Shown here in pieces: positions 37,853-50,890 of a stretch of 64,000 nt of DNA. How positions within the stretch are numbered: position 1 is the first letter of the stretch; each line of letters begins with the position of its first letter. The stretch lies in the NCBI RefSeq assembly GCF_000801105.2, contig NC_079519.1, positions 35,005,288 through 35,069,287 of the forward strand, given 5' to 3'. The notes under the pieces were generated by a model that saw only the letters and a program-made list of their open reading frames with translations, did not search any database and was not told the origin of the DNA. Source of the stretch: Raphanus sativus. Its lineage: Eukaryota > Streptophyta > Magnoliopsida > Brassicales > Brassicaceae. Position numbers and translations under genes: made by a program.

Positions 37853-38834
37853 AAATTTTTATTCAAAAAAATTTCGTTTTGATTTTGATAATGTTTGTCT
37901 GAAAACTGACTTCTGTAGTTATACCATAAATTGAATGCTATGCTTAGATAGCTCAATTTCATCTTTTTGATGTCTTTTTGTTTTTAAATACTGAATGTTC
38001 TAAAATGAAAAATAAAAATTAATTTCTTTTGCCTATTATATTTACTCAAACAAGAAAGCTATAGTATAAATGTATTATGTAAAATGAAAATAAAATACAA
38101 TTTGAAAGATTGTAGCATGTGCATATCAGTTTTAAATGTTATGTTAAGTGTAGTGGAAGCCTCCTCCATTTTCTTGCATGAACTTATATGTTCACGTTAT
38201 ATAAAATAATCAATATTTGCATATCCTAAATATTATTTCCCTAATTTTACTTAAGATGAATATATAAATTATTTTTATTTTTTTATCCAGTGGAATATAA
38301 CCCACAATCTAGCAAACCAAATTGTGTTTTGAAATATGTAGAGTTTGGAGGTTTAGATGATAAAAATGTGGATTATTGATAAATTCTTCTGTTGGTAAAT
38401 TTTATAAAATATTCTTTATACTCGTCTACTTATCGGAGAAAAATGAACAATAATATTGATAATTAGATTTACATCTATGGCAAGTTCAAAACCTATCATT
38501 GCTTTTGTAATAGGCCACATTGTCTACATCTGTATAGGAATTACAAAAGATTTAAAGTTTCTGTACATAAAAATGGTGATCGAGTATCAGATTAAAATCG
38601 AGCACACTATCGTGCCACCAGTTCAAATAGTGCAAGCCATATTTTGTAAATTAGTTTCTTCTAATTGTATGGGACTGCTATAATAGATGGGGCAACATGT
38701 ATTAAATTTTTACTTTCTGTTTTATTTCCTGAAGCATAAGCTATATAACCAATCAAATTAATAAACAATATGGACATTATTGTTCACCAATAATTTTATG
38801 TAGAATGTACACATTTATGAAATCTTGTATAAAT

Positions 38835-38919
38835 CTAACCTTAGCTCAGTTGGTAGAGCAGAGGACTGTAGTTGTTGTAGAATATCCTTAAGTCACTGGT
38901 TTGAATCCGATAGGTCGGA
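38835..38919 (+). pseudogene. decayed tRNA-Tyr, unit 2
   Basis: Acceptor reads CTAACCT and no longer pairs with AGGTCGG at two places; TTCGAAT in the T loop is TTTGAAT and the T stem CCGGT is CCGAT. At least five changes against the intact copy, several in the B box. Confidence 0.8.
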
Positions 38920-39080
38920 AAAGTTTTATTCAAAACAATCCCGTTTTGATTTTTGATATTATTTGTCTGAAAACTGACTTTTGTAGTCATACGATGAATT
39001 GAATGTTATGCTTAAATAGCTCAATTTCATCTTTTTGATGTCCTATTTTTTTTAAACACTGAATGTTCTATAATGAAAAA

Positions 39081-39884
39081 CTAGATCATGACCCGCTCGA
39101 CCGAGCGGGAGTCATTTTTTTTAATTTTTGTTTTTACTAAATGTTATACATGATCGCCAATGTGTATTAATATAAAATTTTGATAAATAACAATGTGTAC
39201 TAATGTGTTTAAATAAGCAATGTGTTTAGTTACTAAATTTGATTTTTAAATTTAAAAATAATGTAAAGTAGATTTTTTCTGCATTATTTAAAATATATAG
39301 TGCTATATATTTTGTATTTTCAACATTTATCATACAAAACTTACATTGAGGTATTATTTATATGAAAATATGTGTAACATAATATATTTATATATTATAT
39401 AAACATATGCACACCCGCACGGGTTTTATTTTTAAAATGTATTCTATATTGTTTAGTTTTATGTAGTATCGAGTTTGTATAATTCAATTTTGTGTTTAAA
39501 GAACAATATCAAAACTGTCTTTCGTATGTAAAAATAACATTTTGCAAGCGCGAGTTGTGTCTTTTTATTGTAACACAAAATTTTATATAAAACTTATGTT
39601 TTTTTGTACATTACGAAATTTAATTTTTTAAAATAATTATTACGTAATTTCAAAGTAAATTTTATCTCTGAGGTCNNNNNNNNNNNNNNNNNNNNNNNNN
39701 NNNNNNNNNNNNNNNNNNNNNNNNNNNNNNNNNNNNNNNNNNNNNNNNNNNNNNNNNNNNNNNNNNNNNNNNNNNATGGTACGTATTATATATAAAGAAT
39801 GAGACATTTAATTTAAATATATGAGGTCCACCTTTAAAAATCCACCTAGAAGAAGTTGTAATGTTCCTATTTTAATAAGATAGA
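39081..39884 (-). mobile_element. non-autonomous Helitron inserted in tRNA unit 2
   Basis: On the minus strand it starts TCTATCTTATTAAAATAGGA (39884) and ends with a GC-rich hairpin (CCCGCTCGGTCGAGCGGG) then CATGATCTAG (39081). It sits between GAAAAA and TGAAATT; sister units read GAAAAAT at that place without an insert, so the insertion is exact, between A and T, with no duplication. The 100-N gap lies inside, so true length is unknown. No coding seen. Confidence 0.9.
39676..39775. other. assembly gap of 100 N
   Basis: Exactly 100 N, the conventional placeholder for a gap of unknown length, within the Helitron. Confidence 0.98.
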
Positions 39885-40380
39885 TGAAATTAATTTATTT
39901 AGCCTATAATTTTTACTCAAACACTAAAGATATTATACAAAATGTTAATGTAAAATGAAAATAAAATACAATTTCGAAGATTGTTGCATGTGCATATCAG
40001 TTTTAAATGTTATTTTAAGGGTAGTGGAAGCCCCACCCCATTTTCTTGCATGAACTCATCTGTTCATTTTAGTAAAAATAATCAATCATTGCATATCTTA
40101 AATATTATTTCCCGAATTTTACTTAAGTTGAACGTATAAATTATTTTTAATTTTTATTCAAGTGGAATAAAACACAATATCTAGCAACAAATAGTGTGTG
40201 GAAATATGTACAAACTTGGGGTTTAGATGATAAATATTTGGACTATTGATAAGTTCTTCTGTTGTTAAATTTTTTAAAATATCCTTTACATTCGTCTACT
40301 TATCGAAAAAAAATGATCAATAATGATTGATAGTATTATGTAGTTTAATCTATAATAGAAAACGGTTTCAGTCAATTTAA

Positions 40381-40462
40381 GTGGACGTGCCGGAGTGGTT
40401 ATCGGGCATGACTAGAAATCATGTGGGCTTTGCCCATGCAGATTCGAATCCTGCCGTTCACG
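40381..40462 (+). tRNA. tRNA-Ser(AGA) with damaged T stem, unit 3
   Basis: Matches the other Ser copies except for CGC to CAT at the end of the variable arm and G to A in the T stem (GCAGA against CCTGC), which also changes the B box. Probably poorly transcribed or a pseudogene. Confidence 0.75.
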
Positions 40463-40567
40463 TTTTAAGAAACGTTATTTTATAAAGTACCACTATTTTT
40501 ATAATTACTTTTCTTATGATACAGTTTACTAATTTATTTAACATAAATTAAAAGCTATAAAATAGTT

Positions 40568-40826
40568 TTTTTTGAACGTCTGGATCGATTATTATCGATT
40601 AATTATGCTATTATAACTATGAGAATATTACAAAGACGATTTTACAACCGACAATTTTACCACCTTGTGAGAATACACGCCTGACTGCACCACTCTGAGC
40701 CGTCCTATGAGATCCATGTTCGATGGTACGCCTTGCACCAAGCTGAAGATCTCCTGTAACTTGTTTCTCCATAATCTGTATAATTTGGTATTTTCTAGGG
40801 TTTGAACCCCAGACCTCTGGGTGTAG
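40568..40826 (-). mobile_element. SINE inserted in tRNA unit 3
   Basis: Perfect 16-bp duplication AAGCTATAAAATAGTT at 40552-40567 and 40827-40842; sister units hold this sequence once. Minus orientation: T run at the left is the A tail, and GGGGTTCAAACCC near the right end is a B box, with the A-box part short or missing. Shares a 17-mer with 5104-5229. Confidence 0.85.
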
Positions 40827-40944
40827 AAGCTATAAAATAGTTAGATATACAAATAATTAACAAAACTTTTTATGTTCTTCCTGTTATACACAAACAAAGG
40901 ATTAACCAAACAAACACGTCTTTACCTAATCTACCCTGAAAATG

Positions 40945-41007
40945 TTGGCCATAGCTCAGTAAGTAGAGCAGAGGGCTGTATTTGTAGCAGAAATTCCTTA
41001 GGTCGAA
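40945..41007 (+). pseudogene. tRNA-Tyr pseudogene lacking the T arm, unit 3
   Basis: Third copy of the conserved T-arm-less tRNA-Tyr. Confidence 0.85.
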
Positions 41008-41497
41008 ACTATTTTTCTTCTATTGTTATTTTAATTATTTTTCAAAGAAGTTTCATATTATATAACGCATATATAATAAAATTTATATTGTGAACATCTA
41101 TAACTAGGAGTATATAGAATTACTTGTTTCTTTCAGAAAAGAAGGTGGACTAATTTTAAAATAACTAGACATTTGTTTTAGTTCTATACAATGTTTATAA
41201 CAAACTAGAATTATTTATAACCTATGGTTATAATCCTGTTCTTTTAGTAAAGGAAAGTTTTTTCGCACTTTCTTAATTTAAGAATCTTTTCCACCAAGAT
41301 CAACAATTTTGTAAAAAATATTTTCTAAATGTATGAGACTGCTATAATAGTCTGGGCAACATGCAGTAAAATATGACTTTATGTTTTATTTTCTGCAGCA
41401 TAAACTATATAACCATTCAAATTAGTAACAATATGGACATTATTGTTTATCAATAACTTTATCTAAAATGTACACATGTGTGAAATCTTGTATACAT

Positions 41498-41535
41498 CCG
41501 ACCTTAGTTCAGTTGGTAGAGCGGAGGACTGTAGT
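41498..41535 (+). pseudogene. tRNA-Tyr 5' half at the array's right end
   Basis: Only the acceptor strand, D arm and anticodon 5' side remain (CCGACCTTAGTTCAGTTGG onwards to CTGTAGT). Array homology stops here, exactly at the anticodon/intron start. Confidence 0.85.
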
Positions 41536-41825
41536 GTGGTTTTGATAGAAAAGTAAAAGTGTGTTTTATAGGTTTGATGAAAAAAATATATTTTGCAGTT
41601 TTGACAAGAAATGTGATTCCAAGACTGGTAAAGTGAATTTTCAATTTTGTTAGAAAATGTGATTCCATAATTTTCGCGAAAAATGTGTTTTGCGTTTTTG
41701 TCAAGAAAATATGATTCCGCGATTTTGGCAAAACAAAATTATTTTGCAACTTTTGGAAAAAAATATGATTTTTTGGTTTCTGACAGAATACATAATTTTG
41801 CATAAAATGTGATTTTTGGTTTGAA
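41536..41825. repeat. degenerate minisatellite next to the tRNA array
   Basis: Roughly 33-bp imperfect units built around AAATGTGATTTTGCG and TTTTGGCAAGA-like words, repeated about eight times. On the minus strand it leaves an open frame of 99 codons with an 11-residue rhythm (NHIFF, NTFF, SHFL), which I take as a by-product of the period being a multiple of three. Confidence 0.55.
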
Positions 41826-42352
41826 AAGCATATGTAAATTTATGGTATTAAATTTAACAAAAGTTTATTTTAAAATTTATATATGCTTCATGAAAACTCA
41901 CTTTCATTTGGTTTAAAATTTAAGGTGAATTTTCGAAAATGTAATTAGGTAATGTGTCTGAATGTTACATTTTAATACATAAAAAGAAACGAACATTGAT
42001 TTACGTTTTTACCAAAATGGATCAGCTGGATGAGCAAACGAATTAACACTCGCGAGCTAATTCATTTAGCTTATGATCAAAATAGTCCAAGTTTAAGTTG
42101 AGTTTATTTAAGCTAATCAATCAGCTGAGATGGATCATAAAGTACTCGAGTTCATAATATGCTGAGCTGAGTTGAGCCCAATAGCTTATCTTGAAGTAGC
42201 TCATCTTGAACACTCCTAAAGAGATAGGAATAAAATCCAAATAAAAAGACAGTAGTATTTAGGAATAGATAGCTAAATTCTGTGTACTGCAAAAAGAAAG
42301 GTACAACACCTGAGGTACATACACATAACAGATCAAGTCAGAAACTGATGGT

Positions 42353-42955
42353 CTAAGGGAGTGAAGCTTGAGGGGCTTTGGGTTGGTCGTATGCAACAAT
42401 GTTTTGGGGTTCACATTCAGGGCTCAGGAGACGGACAAGTGTTGCAGTAGAAGCACTCATGGACACAGCTCCACAACCAGCCCATCGTAGACTTCTTGGT
42501 ACTGTAACCCTCGGACCTGGCATTCCCCATAGGTAACAGTCATCGAAATAATGCAGGGGTCAACATTTTCTTCTATAACCATTGTATCATAGGTTTTGTC
42601 ACTCAACTATCCTATCATTTGAATCATAAATTCTCCAAAAAAATAAACAAAACTATCCCCAAGAATCATCAAGGCTCAAATAATAAATATGAAAGCAACA
42701 TGTTTTCTAACAATCAATTAGGCAGAACATTAGCTTCAGTAGTTCAACAACTTTATAAAGCTTTGCATCCAATTATTCTGAAAAGAAGGAAAAGAAAAGT
42801 TTGATACCATAGTGAAGTCTGCAGAGAACCCAGAAACCAAGAGCTCCACCAACAGTGAAAATAGCAGCAGTTTGTCTCATGAGCCTTGAACATGGCTTTG
42901 CATCTGACCTCATTAGATCTCCTTCTGACCATCCTAACATCTGCCTCAACGCCAT
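42353..42955 (-). CDS. small conserved membrane protein, At1g57540-like
   Basis: Two exons, 42955-42808 and 42516-42353, join in phase to 103 aa: MALRQMLGWSEGDLMRSDAK at the start, then a hydrophobic segment at about 30-48 (TAAIFTVGGALGFWVLCRL), and the end PQNIVAYDQPKAPQASLP. Almost the same sequence is encoded in Arabidopsis at the same place. The single membrane segment and lack of a signal peptide suggest an organelle or endomembrane anchor; I know no experimentally defined function. A leader intron may run from 42963 to about 43290. Confidence 0.85.
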
Positions 42956-43679
42956 TTTCCCTCTGTAACAACAACCATCAAACTTCACTTTTCAAAAAAA
43001 AAAAAAGTTGTTTTTCTGACATAGATGTTCAGTGAGACATTTCATCGAACAGTATAAGGATGACTTCAGAACAGAACAGATAAGACAGAAACATATCAGA
43101 ACAGAACAGGTTTAATCTAAGCATGTCGGAACATAACAGGGGATCTAATTCTTGATCCCCCTAAAACCAGGGAGCTAAAGAACGATTGTATTCCCGCAAA
43201 ATGAAATCGTTGAGATTGATTAATTAATTAACAATAATCCCGAAATGGATAAGAATGAAGATTCAGAAGGAGAAAAAGTGAGAACAGAGGAACTCACCGG
43301 AGATGAACAGATGTGGAGTAGCTTCTGGCCGGCAGATGCTCGTAGCAAATAAGCAACAACGATGATGAAAAGCGGAGCTTTCCAATAGTTCCCTTTATTT
43401 TTATTTTCTTGTCAAAATAAGAAAAAAGGGTTAAGTTAAAACTCACTCTATTTTTAAACGAAAAATTATTAATTGTTTAAACTCAGTCTTATTTTTTCTT
43501 TGACAATAATGATAATTATTCATTATAAAAATAAACTATACTATTAATTTTACTATAAATTTTATAATTGTAAAGGAAAATATACAAATATAAAAATAAA
43601 ATTCAATTTAAAAAAAAATATCAAACATGGGTTGAAGTAGAGTTTTAATTTCCTTTTTCTTTGAATGACTTAAAAATAC

Positions 43680-46623
<2,944 letters not shown>

Positions 46624-47035
46624 GTTTACGTACACCAGTTTATCTATGTAAGTAAGTACATTGTGTTTTATCAGTGACTCATGCACTGTCTCTACTAGAA
46701 CTTTAAACATATTCTAGATCCTAGTGTATATTTGTTTCATAACACTCTTTATACGTAATATTGCTACAAGTAACGATTTAGCATTTGATCATCCTCAATC
46801 TTTCAAGGTCCTATACATTAGGTTATGGTTAAGTCTGATCACGCAACACAAAGGGAGAACTAGAATCGTAACATTTTGGGAATTTCGCAAAATTTACTTA
46901 TCTAATATAGCAACAAAAAGATTAGAGATTAAAACTGGGTCCATAACACAACATTAAAAGAAAAAAAACTTGAGATACATTGTTCGAAAGAAACTAAAAG
47001 AAAAGAAACGGATTTAGTGTTTTTGCTTGGCTGTC

Positions 47036-47303
47036 CTATTTAGTAAGAACCCAAATAGCATATACCATTCCAGGGATATAACCCAAGAACGTTAGGAGCA
47101 AACAGAGCCAAAACTCCAACTGCAAAAAAATAAGCAAAAGATGAAAAAGAGATTCTAATTTTACTTAACGTTTGTTGTTTAAATATTAAGTGATATATTT
47201 ATATATATATGTATTATAAACGCATTACCCCGCAACCAGATCTCATGAATACGCCAACAGGAGGTATGAGAACTGCACAGAGAATTTCAACGAAACTTCC
47301 CAT
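47036..47303 (-). CDS. RCI2/PMP3 small hydrophobic protein
   Basis: Two exons, 47303-47229 and 47119-47036, join in phase to 52 aa: two membrane segments (EILCAVLIPPVGVFMRSGCG and the WLCLLLTFLGYIPGMVYAIW half) make up almost the whole protein, with the family core PPVGVF...GC...F...LLLTxLGYxPGxxYA. RCI2 proteins sit in the plasma membrane, respond to cold and salt and affect ion balance. Orthologue of Arabidopsis At1g57550. Too short for a usual ORF search but unmistakable. Confidence 0.92.
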
Positions 47304-47309
47304 TCTTCT

Positions 47310-48440
47310 TCTGTAATTTTTGTTTTTTGTTTTTGTATATTTTTGTTCTGCGTACGTTGTTGTTTGTTAATAAACAAGAACGTGTATTGGAATATACTGA
47401 TTCCGTTTAATAAGGGAGAAACTGAATTTGATTTTCCAACGTCCTCTGTTTATTCCTAAAAAGAAGGAGCTCCGATTCAAAATACCAATAACTACCCTAC
47501 AACTCCCTTTGCATTTTCGAACCGACCACTTGTTGACTTGACGCCGGTTCAAGAAATGAGGTGAACAAACAAAAAAGTGGTATCTAATAGTAATGAATTA
47601 CTCCTTATGTTTCTAAAAGATCAATGTTATAGAATTTTCATATTTTTTAATCAATACTATTAATTCTTCAACATGTCCGATTGATATGAGGTTATGTCCA
47701 ACAATTATTTTTTCCACAATAAAAAACCATATATTCTATAACTGAATCTAAATAAATATTTTGTAACCACCTTTTAACTCCATAATGGTCGGAGCTTATT
47801 AAAAAAAAACCAAATATTTTATAACTGTTTTCCTTTAATTCCTATATTCTAGGATCCATAACTGCAACATTTATGAAAATGTACAAATAAATTATTGATA
47901 TATGTCGATTTAAATATGTATAATAATTACAGCACTTTTTTTGAAAATATATGCATATTTTGTTACGGAAAATATAAGTTATTAATCAACAATAATACAT
48001 TAATTAATCCAAATTAATAACCACCTTTATTCTTACTATTATGACTACTAATATTTAAAATCTAAGTTTATGCTTTATATTTACTAACCCTGACCTTTTA
48101 ATAAAATAAATAATTAATATAATATTATTTACCATTGAAAAAGTTAATATAAAATAAAAATAATTAGATTTTTATTTCAATTCATGAAATACAAATTTAT
48201 TTAACTGATATATCTACAAAATTAGGATTTTACCGATAAATAATAATTATCATGAAATTAAATAATTAAAAGATAATTAAATTTATCTCAATTTTTTGGG
48301 TCAACCATTACAAAATCACGGATAAATGAAAATTTGATGGATTTTTAATCGTATGGGATTTCTAAATAGAAATTTTATAATTTAATTCAAAATCTAAGCT
48401 GAATTCTATGTAGATCACTAGATTTACCACTGGTGCCGTG
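47310..48440. other. gene-free AT-rich spacer
   Basis: Promoter side of the RCI2 gene, then AT-rich DNA without ORFs up to the first LTR. Arabidopsis carries further genes (including MYB50, as I recall) between RCI2 and the pectin acetylesterase; none was found here. Confidence 0.45.
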
Positions 48441-48446
48441 GATTCA

Positions 48447-48745
48447 TGATACAGGCTGAGAATCTCACTCTAGCTTTTCTCACAAGAAATCAAAACCTAC
48501 GGCTTAAATGAAATGAAGATCGCCACTCAAAGATGTGAAAGGCTTTGAGATAAGATCAAGAACCAGCACCTAAGTGAATCTCACACAAAGATAAAGGTTC
48601 CACACTTGCATCCTAAGAAAGCTTCTCACATAACTTAGAAATAACAAGAACAAGCATAAAAGCTCTCAAGAGAAAATCTCACTTTTTATTCAATACTCAA
48701 ATCTGATTTTACAATGAAAGGAGAGGAGCTTTATATATAGCTCTT
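48447..48745 (-). repeat. probable 3' LTR of gag element 1
   Basis: On the minus strand it contains a TATA (TATATATAAAG near 48730) and ends CCTGTATCA at 48447, like the LTR ending at 50402. Diverged from the other LTRs; left flank and target duplication could not be fixed. Confidence 0.45.
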
Positions 48746-49718
48746 GGACAGAATCAAAGACATAAATGAAAGGCGGATTTCTAGGACAAATCATAATTAA
48801 AAGACAATCAAAATGCTGGTCAAAAGGGCTGATCTCAAGGGATTGAGATTTGCTTATTAAGAAGATGATGACCACGCCTTTAATACCATTGATCCACATA
48901 TTTATTAGCTGATAAGGAGGCTTAAGTGGTGGCCTTTGTTTGGGAACAGCCAGCTGAGTCAAACGAACCATAGGCTTGATGGTGTCTAGGTTCATCCGAG
49001 TCCAAACATGGAAAGTTTTGTCTACTTTAGGAGCTGTGGATTTCATGGCCGCATCATTCCCTCCCCCTTGTAAAAGTTTTGTCCTCAAAACTTGCTCATG
49101 TGATATAGGGATGTACCTCGGATTTTGCTGGACCTCTTCAGATGGATCAAGCGGTTCGGGCTCTTTGTTTTCATGCTCAATTTGGGCCGCCTGTTGGGCC
49201 AACTCTTCCAAACAATTGCATGAGTGTCCTTGTATGTGGAAACGGATCTCATTTTTTAGCCCATAAGCAAACTGGTCCATGATATCCTCATTCCTTACTC
49301 CTGGATTGAGCCGAATGCGAAGATGGTTGAATTGCTTGTGGTACTCCATGACCGTCTTATCATCTTGGCAAAGCGTGCGAAATTGCCTCCGGATTTCTTG
49401 ATACTGATCGTGTGGGATGTATTGCTTCCTCATCATATTTTTCATCTCACCCCAAGTATATTCTCGAGAATTCCAGCGATGGCCTCCTTTTGCAGTAGAT
49501 TGTCTCCACCAGAGTTGAGCTAGGTCGATGAGTTGATCAGCAGCAACGTATACCTTCTCGAAATCTGGACAGCGGCAAGAAATGAAGAACTCATTCATCT
49601 TGTGTTCCCATTCAAAGTACTCATCTGGGCCTGATCTTCCTGCAAAATAATAATCTTCTTGCTTCAAAAGACTCCAAGGATGGTCGGCCATGTTGTTGTT
49701 GCTGGACTGGTTTTCCAT
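48690..49718 (-). mobile_element. retroelement gag ORF 1 (non-autonomous LTR element)
   Basis: An open frame of 342 codons starting MENQSSNNNMADHPW. Residues about 25-165 are a retrotransposon gag (capsid) domain: DEYFEWEHKMNEFF, LAQLWWRQS, TWGEMKNMMRKQYIP, MEYHKQFNHLRIRL. It ends with LRTKLLQGGGNDAAMK, also found in ORFs 2 and 3. There is no CCHC knuckle, protease, reverse transcriptase or integrase. The last codons run into the 3' LTR. A primer-binding site lies 150 bp upstream. Confidence 0.75.
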
Positions 49719-49864
49719 AACTTCTCTTTATAATTTTTTGTATGAAAGAAACTTAGAGAAAAAAAAAACAAAACAGAAAAGAAAGAGAGAGGAAAACGAT
49801 TTTTCTGGTTTTTTTGTTTTGGAAAGTAGAATGAAAACAGAAAAAAAAATGATAGGAGCTTTTA

Positions 49865-49876
49865 GCTCTGATACCA
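49865..49876 (-). other. primer-binding site of gag element 1
   Basis: TGGTATCAGAGC, complementary to the 3' end of initiator tRNA-Met, three bases after an LTR ending ACAACA. Confidence 0.8.
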
Positions 49877-49879
49877 AAA

Positions 49880-50387
49880 TGTTGTGGGCACAGGGTCAGG
49901 CTGTCCGGAAATATAGAACTGAGGTTTAGTCCAATAGTTCGGATTGGTACCTGAAACAAAGAGTGGACCTTTTTTATGAGTTTTATAAGTTTATGATGCA
50001 TACAGAAGCAAATATGAATATGAATCAGAATGATAATAAGAATAAAAGCAAATAGAAAAGGGATAGATTGATGGAGATGGGATCTTTGTTGCTGGACTGA
50101 AGTCACTCTCAACAAGATCAATGGATGGAAGATGGATAGATATGGGATTTGCTTGCTGGACTGAAGTCTCTCTCAAGGCAAATCAGTAGATGGAAATGAT
50201 GGGGGGATTGAGGACGCCACAAAGCTCTGTGTAAGGATGCTTTGATAAGTCAGGTTGCTCAAGAGCTGCTTCTCACAACACTCAAAAGACTTAGATAATA
50301 GTTTTAAGAAAAACTAGAAAAACTGCATATTCATTCATAAAATTCAAGGGGTGGTTTCTACAATGGACGTCTATGAGCTTATATAAT
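49880..50387 (-). repeat. LTR A (5' LTR of gag element 1, U3-truncated)
   Basis: Ends in CA next to the primer-binding site. Related to LTR B about 502 bp away: both hold GATTGAGGACGCCACAA (50206 and 50708 areas), GAGCTGCTTCTCACAA and AATAGTTTTAAGAAAA. Its left end on the minus strand starts at the TATA (GAGCATTATATAAGC), so U3 upstream of it is gone. Confidence 0.6.
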
Positions 50388-50399
50388 GCTCTGATACCA
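50388..50399 (-). other. primer-binding site fused to the LTR A TATA region
   Basis: TGGTATCAGAGC follows LTR B by two bases and runs straight into ATTATATAAGC of LTR A. The shared GAGC marks the join between the two elements. Confidence 0.6.
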
Positions 50400-50401
50400 A
50401 A

Positions 50402-50890
50402 TGATACAGCCTGGAAATCAGACTATATGAATTGATGAACTGAGGTTCAACCTGAAAACAAAGAAGATAGATTTTTATGAGTTTTTATGAAACAAAACAG
50501 AAACAAATGGAAGATGAATGAGATGCTGATTCTATGATGAACTAAACAAGATAAACAAGCAAAGGATATGATGGAATTAGGCTGCTGGATGTGTATCACT
50601 CTCAGCCTAATCAGTTGATGATTGAAGTGGATTGAGATGGTGCTTTGCTTGCTGGTTGTGTAACTCTCTCAAGCTTGGCAAATGAATGGGATGGAAGGAA
50701 GGGTGGATTGAGGACGCCACAAGACCCTATGGACAGGAGCCTTGATAAGTCAGGATGCTCTGGAGCTGCTTCTCACAAACTCTAAAGACTTCAAACAATA
50801 GTTTTAAGAAAACTAGAAAACTGAATAATTCTTATTACTTTCAAGATGGGTGCTTTACAATGAAACAAAGACTAGAGCTTTATAGGCTAG
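50402..50890 (-). repeat. LTR B
   Basis: Minus-oriented LTR ending CTGTATCA at 50402, with TATA (TATAAAGCTC near 50880). It follows gag ORF 2 directly, so it serves as that element's 3' LTR, but the primer-binding site beyond it means it was once also a 5' LTR. U3 start not fixed. Confidence 0.55.

Larger units (their letters stand above)
34061..41535 (+). repeat. tandem array of tRNA-Ser / tRNA-Tyr units (about 2.66-kb period)
   Basis: Landmark AATATCTAGC starts units at 34061, 36711 and 40176. Ser genes at 34254 and 36916 are 2662 bp apart, as are the first Tyr genes (35106, 37768) and second Tyr genes (36173, 38835). The third unit's spacing of 3465 bp is 2661 once the 804-bp Helitron is subtracted. 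Each unit holds Ser(AGA), a T-arm-less Tyr pseudogene, Tyr and Tyr. A half-unit relation is also seen: 35630-35800 resembles the unit start. Arabidopsis has an amplified Ser-Tyr-Tyr array at the same chromosomal place. The last unit ends inside its first Tyr gene. Confidence 0.93.

Noticed and set aside
34472..41093. Repeated small ORFs (62-73 codons) in each array unit, starting MFFLLYTNKG, MHYTMTLCF and MFINNFMSN
   Set aside because: They overlap the tRNA genes and are alike only because the 2.66-kb unit is repeated; no promoter, domain or codon bias.
34061..41535. CRISPR-like or centromere-like array
   Set aside because: Units are 2.66 kb, carry tRNA genes and match a known plant tRNA cluster.
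41504..41803. A repeat protein of 99 codons on the minus strand
   Set aside because: It is the translation of a minisatellite with period near 33 bp and includes part of a tRNA.
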